Of a stretch of 11,361 bases of DNA, positions 7,322-11,361 are shown piece after piece. Positions within the stretch are counted from its first letter, which is position 1. Every line of letters begins with the position of its first letter. Made by a program: the position numbers and the translations under genes. The DNA is from an uncultured Bacillaceae bacterium (GTDB lineage Bacteria; Bacillota; Bacilli; Bacillales; Alkalibacillaceae): the NCBI GenBank assembly GCA_937983065.1, contig CALKAL010000132.1, positions 1-11,361 on the forward strand. Direction: 5' to 3'. Under the pieces are notes generated by a model. The model had not been told where the DNA came from and did not search any database. It saw only the letters and a list, made by a program, of their open reading frames with translations.

Positions 7322-8392
7322 TTATGCGTCAACTTTTAACAATTCTTTTACAAACGCTTGAAAAGTCGGAATGTCCATTTGCTGTTGCGAGTCAGATAAA
7401 GCGATGGCTGGATCTGGGTGTACTTCCGCCATAATTCCATCTGCCCCAATAGCTAATGCCGCTTTTGCAGCTGGTAGTAATAAATCTCTTCTACCTGTCG
7501 AATGGGTGACATCGACAAAAACAGGAAGATGCGTCTCTTGTTTTAATATAGGAACCGCTGTAATATCTAACGTATTTCTCGTTGATGTTTCATACGTTCG
7601 AATACCTCGTTCACATAAAATGATTTGACCATTTCCTTGAGAAATAATGTACTCTGCTGCATTCATAAATTCATTAATCGTCGCAGCAAGCCCTCGTTTT
7701 AATAAAATTGGCTTGCTTGAGCGCCCTGCTTCTTTTAAAAGCTCAAAGTTTTGCATATTCCGTGCACCGATTTGAATAACATCTAAATAGTCGTGGGCTA
7801 TTTCAATATCTTTCGGGTTAACAATTTCACTGACCACTTTTAATCCATGCTTGTCCCCAACTTGTTTAATAATTTTTAACCCTTCAATGCCGAGACCTTG
7901 GAAATCATAGGGTGATGTTCGTGGTTTAAACGCTCCACCTCGTAGAAGATTAAATCCTTCCTGTTTAACGGCTTGAGCAACTTCATCGACTTGTTCGAGG
8001 GATTCTATCGAGCAAGGACCAAAAATGAATTCCTTTTTACTATTACCAATTTCAACATCACCGATTTTCACAATTGTATCCGACGACTTATTTTTTCGCG
8101 ATACTAGAAGTGCTTTACGATGATCATCTTCTTGTAATTCCTTCGATGCTTTAAAAATTTCTTTAAATAAATGGTCAATCGTCGCATATTCAAAAGGACC
8201 TGCATGGTTTTTCCGAATCAGATCAAGCATTTCCCTTTCTCTTACTGGGTCATAAACAATCGTCCCTTGTTTTTTCTTGATCTCACCGATTTTTTGAACA
8301 AGCTCCCCTCGCTTATTAATTAAACCCAATAGATTTATATTTAATTCGTCCAATTCTTTTCTTAATTGTTCAAGGTTATCTTTTGCCATCAT
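7322..8392 (-). CDS. aroA: Chorismate mutase / 3-deoxy-7-phosphoheptulonate (DAHP) synthase, bifunctional
   Basis: First enzyme of the shikimate pathway: it condenses phosphoenolpyruvate and erythrose 4-phosphate to DAHP. The fused AroQ-type chorismate mutase domain makes prephenate and also serves as the feedback sensor in Bacillus. It has 356 residues (B. subtilis AroA about 358). The mutase domain (about 5-90) carries LRKELDELNINLLGLINKRGE and DPVRER (48-53). The synthase barrel (about 115-350) carries FGPCSIES (C127), GGAFKPRTSPYDFQG (152-166), KRGLAAT, CERGIRTYE, DVTHSTGRR (H297) and EVHPDP (E323, D327); these four residues are the expected metal ligands. Two adjacent ATGs (8392 and 8389) are possible. 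GGAGG at 8401-8397 is 4 nt from the first and 7 nt from the second, so the second may be used. In B. subtilis naming aroA is this enzyme, not EPSP synthase. Confidence 0.97.
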   Translation of the reverse strand: MMAKDNLEQLRKELDELNINLLGLINKRGELVQKIGEIKKKQGTIVYDPVREREMLDLIRKNHAGPFEYATIDHLFKEIFKASKELQEDDHRKALLVSRKNKSSDTIVKIGDVEIGNSKKEFIFGPCSIESLEQVDEVAQAVKQEGFNLLRGGAFKPRTSPYDFQGLGIEGLKIIKQVGDKHGLKVVSEIVNPKDIEIAHDYLDVIQIGARNMQNFELLKEAGRSSKPILLKRGLAATINEFMNAAEYIISQGNGQIILCERGIRTYETSTRNTLDITAVPILKQETHLPVFVDVTHSTGRRDLLLPAAKAALAIGADGIMAEVHPDPAIALSDSQQQMDIPTFQAFVKELLKVDA

Positions 8393-8437
8393 ATTTCCTC
8401 CACTTAGTTTATAACTCCATCATCTTGTGATACATTT

Positions 8438-8446
8438 ATTTTAACA
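8438..8446 (-). promoter_or_regulatory. Candidate extended -10 promoter of aroA
   Basis: On the minus strand TGTTAAAAT (8446-8438) fits an extended -10 (TG, one base, TAAAAT). No good -35 is seen at the usual distance. The predicted leader is about 40 nt and ends in the GGAGG site of aroA. Tentative. Confidence 0.35.
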
Positions 8447-8528
8447 TATTTCTATGTAAGGCCTGTTGAACTTAATCGTTCGTGAATAGCTCATTATAGA
8501 AGCTTTATATGATGAAACAGTTTTTTCA

Positions 8529-8537
8529 TGCTAAAAT
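8529..8537 (+). promoter_or_regulatory. Candidate extended -10 promoter of the FtsA-like gene
   Basis: TGCTAAAAT (8529-8537) fits an extended -10 with a poor -35. It would give a leader of roughly 100 nt before the ATG at 8645. A TTGACA at 8585-8590 is nearer to the gene but has no matching -10 at 16-18 nt. A 6 bp inverted repeat (8512-8517 with 8524-8529) abuts the box and could bind a regulator. Tentative. Confidence 0.35.
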
Positions 8538-8644
8538 GTAGAAAGAAGCTATATGGTCGCAATAATTCGATTAATTTTTCCTGTTTGACAATCGGATAAA
8601 TATTACTTTGACTAGGTTAATCTTTTTAAAGGTGGGTCTTTTGT

Positions 8645-10795
8645 ATGAACGAAAAAATGTTTGCCTTAGACATTGGGACAAGAAGTGTAGTCGGTATTAT
8701 GTTAGAGAAATTAGATGACAGCTACCGCGTATTAGATATTGTGAGTAAAGAGCATCAGGAACGGTCGATGGTGGACGGGCAAATTCATAATATCCTCGAT
8801 GTTGCAAAGGTTATCCAAGAGGTTAAAAAAGAACTCGAACTAAAACACGGCACTTTAAAAAAAGTTTCTGTTGCTGCTGCTGGTCGAGCATTAAAAACGA
8901 AAAAAAGCGCATTTAAATTTGACATTGAAGATAGTCGCCTCATTACAGATGAAGATATCATTCATCTGCAATTAGCCGCTGTACAACAAGCCCAATACGA
9001 GCTCGCTAAAGATAAGCAAGAAGAAAGCACTGATTATTATTGTGTTGGCTACTCCGTTCTTCACTATTATTTAGACGAGCAAGAAATCGGTTCACTCATT
9101 GATCAACAAGGGCAAACGATTTCAGTTGAGATCATTGCTACATTTTTACCGAAAGTCGTCATCGAATCCCTCCTTTCTGCATTAAAGCGAGCCGAACTAG
9201 AAATGGAAGCATTAACGTTAGAGCCGATTGCCGCCATTCAAGTATTAATTCCAACATCAATGCGAAGATTAAATGTCGCTCTAGTCGATATCGGGGCAGG
9301 AACGAGTGATATTGCGATAACTAACGATGGAACCGTCACAGCTTACGGAATGGTCCCGAAAGCAGGGGATGAAATAACTGATGCCATTTCTCAAGAGTTC
9401 CTACTAGATTTTCATTTAGCAGAAAAAGCTAAACGGGATTTATATGAAAATGACATGATTGAAATTGAAGATATTTTAGGCTTTAAAACGTCAATCACAA
9501 AAAATGACGTCGTTGAAAAAATTACAGATCAAATAAATGATTTAGCTAAAGCTATCTGTAATGAAATTTTACAATTAAATGGTAAAACACCACAAGCCGT
9601 CATGCTCATTGGCGGAGGAAGTTTAACACCGACGATTACCGATCGCATTGCGCAATTTTTACAGCTTCCATCGAATCGGGTTGCTGTTCGTGGTATCGAT
9701 GCCATTCAGCTTCTTGAAAATAAAAATGATTTATCTATAAGTCCAGAATTTGTGACACCGATTGGGATTGCGATAGCTGCTAAACAAAATCCTGTCCAAT
9801 ATTTAAACGTTTATGTTAATGATCAAACGGTTCGCCTATTTGACTTAAAAGATTTAACTGTTGGTGACTGTTTACTCGCTTGTGGCATTCAATTAAATAA
9901 GCTGTACGGAAAACCAGGAATTGCCTCAATCATTTACGTGAATGGGAAAAAAATGACGTTGCACGGTACACTCGGGGAAGCTCCAATGATGACGTTAAAT
10001 GGAAAGGTTGCTTCCATTCAAGATCCGATCAAGCATAACGATAAAATTGAAGTGCAAAAAGGGAAAGATGGAGAAACACCGACTTATACGTGTGAAGATG
10101 TTTTAGGGGAATTAACTCCGATAACTGTTTATTTTAACGGTGAAAAAATTGACCTACCACCATTAGTAAAAGTAAATGGAAAAATCGTTCCTCCGAATTA
10201 CGTATTAAAAGACGGAGATCAAATTAATTGGGAACAAAAAACGACGATAAAGGATTTATTTAAACGACAAGGCCTTGATTCGCTCATCTTCCAAAATAAA
10301 CCGTTTGAAATAATACTGAACGATGAGCGGAAAAAATTATTTGAAAACATCGTAACGATTAAAAAGAACAACAAAATCGTCCAAATAGATGACACGATTG
10401 AACATCATGATCAGATTGAATATGAGCAAAAAGAGTCACTAACGATTAAAGAGTTATCAGAAAAACTTGAGTTTCCCCTTGAAACAAAAATAACTGTGTT
10501 TTATCAAAATAAACCAATCGAATTATCTAAAATAAAATATACATTTTATAAAAATGATCAACCAACTGAATCGGATACAATTGTTTATCCAAACGACCGA
10601 ATAACATTTAAAGAAAATAAAGATCAACTATTTATTTTTCAAGATTTGTTTAAAAAAATTGATCTACAATTAAATGATGCTCGGGGTAAACGTTTTAAGT
10701 TATTCAAAAATGGTGAGGAAGTCGGATTTATTGAAGAGATATTTGACGGGGATGAACTTTCTATTTCCTGGGTTGAAACGTTTAAAGCGAAATAG
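8645..10795 (+). CDS. Large FtsA-like actin-fold ATPase with C-terminal repeat region (unknown function)
   Basis: It has 716 residues, far longer than classical FtsA (about 420-440). The start ATG is supported by AAAGGTGG (8628-8635), 9 nt upstream. Residues 1-380 have the actin/Hsp70 ATPase layout: phosphate-1 ALDIGTRSVVGI (7-18), an FtsA-like 1C subdomain (about 85-170), phosphate-2 VDIGAGTSD (214-222), and the adenosine motif LIGGGSLTP (321-329) followed by VAVRGI. Residues 386-711 hold degenerate repeats (listed separately). No membrane segment, signal peptide or C-terminal amphipathic membrane helix is evident; the end is DELSISWVETFKAK. It is divergent from aroA and followed by mntR after 129 nt. 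It is probably a cytoplasmic ATPase that polymerises or serves as a scaffold. A link to division is suggested by family only, and the canonical ftsA is normally beside ftsZ. PilM/EutJ-type relatives are an alternative. Confidence 0.85.
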   Translation: MNEKMFALDIGTRSVVGIMLEKLDDSYRVLDIVSKEHQERSMVDGQIHNILDVAKVIQEVKKELELKHGTLKKVSVAAAGRALKTKKSAFKFDIEDSRLITDEDIIHLQLAAVQQAQYELAKDKQEESTDYYCVGYSVLHYYLDEQEIGSLIDQQGQTISVEIIATFLPKVVIESLLSALKRAELEMEALTLEPIAAIQVLIPTSMRRLNVALVDIGAGTSDIAITNDGTVTAYGMVPKAGDEITDAISQEFLLDFHLAEKAKRDLYENDMIEIEDILGFKTSITKNDVVEKITDQINDLAKAICNEILQLNGKTPQAVMLIGGGSLTPTITDRIAQFLQLPSNRVAVRGIDAIQLLENKNDLSISPEFVTPIGIAIAAKQNPVQYLNVYVNDQTVRLFDLKDLTVGDCLLACGIQLNKLYGKPGIASIIYVNGKKMTLHGTLGEAPMMTLNGKVASIQDPIKHNDKIEVQKGKDGETPTYTCEDVLGELTPITVYFNGEKIDLPPLVKVNGKIVPPNYVLKDGDQINWEQKTTIKDLFKRQGLDSLIFQNKPFEIILNDERKKLFENIVTIKKNNKIVQIDDTIEHHDQIEYEQKESLTIKELSEKLEFPLETKITVFYQNKPIELSKIKYTFYKNDQPTESDTIVYPNDRITFKENKDQLFIFQDLFKKIDLQLNDARGKRFKLFKNGEEVGFIEEIFDGDELSISWVETFKAK
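9800..10777 (+). repeat. Degenerate tandem protein repeats in the tail of the FtsA-like protein
   Basis: Codons for residues 386-711 encode about five units of roughly 50-85 residues. Each has a strand with 'V-x-x-N-G/N/K', a second similar strand, and a closing turn-strand: HNDKIEV (464-470), DGDQINW (523-529), HHDQIEY (587-593), PNDRITF (649-655), DGDELSI (701-707). Several units open with an 'I-x-D/E-L' helix start: TIKDLF (534-539), TIKELS (600-605), FQDLFK (665-670). The pattern resembles ThiS/SLBB/ubiquitin-like beta-grasp folds. The fold is an inference. Confidence 0.55.
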
Positions 10796-10891
10796 ACTTA
10801 GTTTTTTTCTTTAGATGAAAGAAGCCTTCCTCCTCAAATGATTTAAGTGGGAGTCGTTCAAAAACTTTGGTAACATAATAGATGTGCGAAA

Positions 10892-10906
10892 ATAAAATGC
10901 TTTTAT
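10892..10906 (+). promoter_or_regulatory. Short inverted repeat upstream of mntR; rest of the gap shows no clear signal
   Basis: ATAAAA and TTTTAT flank TGC, 19 nt before the mntR start. It could be part of a promoter or an operator, but A/T-rich repeats this short arise by chance. The gap 10796-10924 shows no intrinsic terminator after the FtsA-like gene and no well-spaced promoter, so mntR may be co-transcribed with it. Confidence 0.25.
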
Positions 10907-10924
10907 GCTATATGGGGGTTTACA

Positions 10925-11359
10925 ATGCCTACTCCAAGTATGGAAGACTATATTGAACAAATTTATATTTTAATAAATGAAAAAGGTTATGCACGGGTTT
11001 CAGATATTGCTGAGAGGCTATCCGTTCATCCATCATCCGTCACGAAAATGGTGAAAAAATTGGATGAAGAAGATTTTTTACACTATGAAAAATATCGTGG
11101 ACTTATTTTAACCGAAAAAGGTGAAAAGATTGGTGAAAAACTCGTCTATCGCCACGATTTACTTGAAACCTTTTTAGAACTACTTGGTAGAGATAAAGAT
11201 GCGATTTATGAAGAAGTTGAAGAGATGGAACACCATTTGAGCTGGGATAGTATATTCCGGATTGGAGATTTAGTCGAATATTTTAAAGAGGATGAAAATC
11301 GATTAAAACGTTTGCGAGAAATACAAAAACAGAACGCCCATAAACATAAATTGTTTTAA
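10925..11359 (+). CDS. mntR: Manganese-responsive transcriptional regulator MntR (DtxR family)
   Basis: Mn(II)-activated repressor of manganese uptake (mntH and mntABCD in B. subtilis). It is complete, with 144 residues (B. subtilis MntR is 142) and a stop at 11357-11359. The N-terminus MPTPSMEDYIEQIY aligns with the B. subtilis start, supporting the ATG at 10925, which is preceded by GGGGG (10914-10918). The winged helix occupies about 1-70, with the recognition helix in VHPSSVTKMVKKL (34-46). All six metal-binding residues known from B. subtilis MntR occur at the same numbers: D8, E11, H77, E99, E102, H103. The dimerisation helices follow. There is no third (SH3-like) domain, as expected for MntR as opposed to DtxR. 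Targets are not in this window. Confidence 0.97.
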   Translation: MPTPSMEDYIEQIYILINEKGYARVSDIAERLSVHPSSVTKMVKKLDEEDFLHYEKYRGLILTEKGEKIGEKLVYRHDLLETFLELLGRDKDAIYEEVEEMEHHLSWDSIFRIGDLVEYFKEDENRLKRLREIQKQNAHKHKLF

Positions 11360-11361
11360 AA

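Noticed and set aside
7333..7353. Possible cre site at the 3' end of aroA (ACAAACGCTTGAAAA)
   Set aside because: The central CG fits, but several outer consensus positions do not match. It lies in coding sequence and is best read as chance.
8528..8599. Short open frame of 23 codons before the FtsA-like gene
   Set aside because: It has no ribosome binding site, begins inside a promoter-like box and has no recognisable composition or motif.
10807..10823. TTCTTT/AAAGAA hairpin after the FtsA-like gene as a terminator
   Set aside because: The stem is only 6 bp of A/T-rich pairs and no T tract follows on the plus strand; the T tract precedes the stem.
1..11361. Mobile element, CRISPR array, prophage or defence island
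   Set aside because: There is no transposase, integrase, regular repeat-spacer pattern or phage-like gene. All genes are intact core-type genes.

Overview
This window looks like a chromosomal core-genome segment of a low-GC, Gram-positive, flagellated member of the Bacillaceae. The evidence is the gene content and order (tyrS with a T-box leader, then motS-motP-ccpA-aroA on the opposite strand), AGGAGG-type ribosome binding sites, and protein sequences close to the Bacillus families recalled from memory. A sodium-type stator pair (MotPS), a very acidic extracytoplasmic linker in MotS and an acidic PBP tail fit an alkaliphilic or halotolerant bacillus, but the genus cannot be fixed from sequence alone. 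I see no mobile element, CRISPR array, tRNA or rRNA.

Layout. 1-2857 (minus): most of a class A penicillin-binding protein with transglycosylase and transpeptidase domains and a C-terminal FN3 domain, running off the left edge. 2858-3232: divergent control region with a promoter for the PBP and, for tyrS, a promoter, a tyrosine-specifying T-box leader and its terminator. 3233-4498 (plus): tyrosyl-tRNA synthetase. 4499-4574: a strong two-way terminator between convergent genes. 4575-8392 (minus): in transcription order aroA (chorismate mutase/DAHP synthase), ccpA, motP, motS. 8403-8644: divergent promoter region. 8645-10795 (plus): a 716-residue FtsA-like actin-fold protein with a long repeat-bearing tail. 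10925-11359 (plus): mntR.

How the genes relate. aroA-ccpA-motP-motS run in one direction with short gaps and can be read as one unit. A separate sigma-A-like promoter precedes ccpA, and a weak AU-only stem-loop sits between ccpA and motP, the place where a stem-loop limits motPS expression in B. subtilis. Compared with the B. subtilis order as I remember it (tyrS, acsA, acuABC, motS, motP, ccpA, aroA), the acetate-utilisation genes are missing here and tyrS faces motS directly. The least described item is the FtsA-like protein: its C-terminal half holds about five degenerate units, each ending in a similar 'D-x-I/L' strand, suggestive of tandem beta-grasp-like domains.
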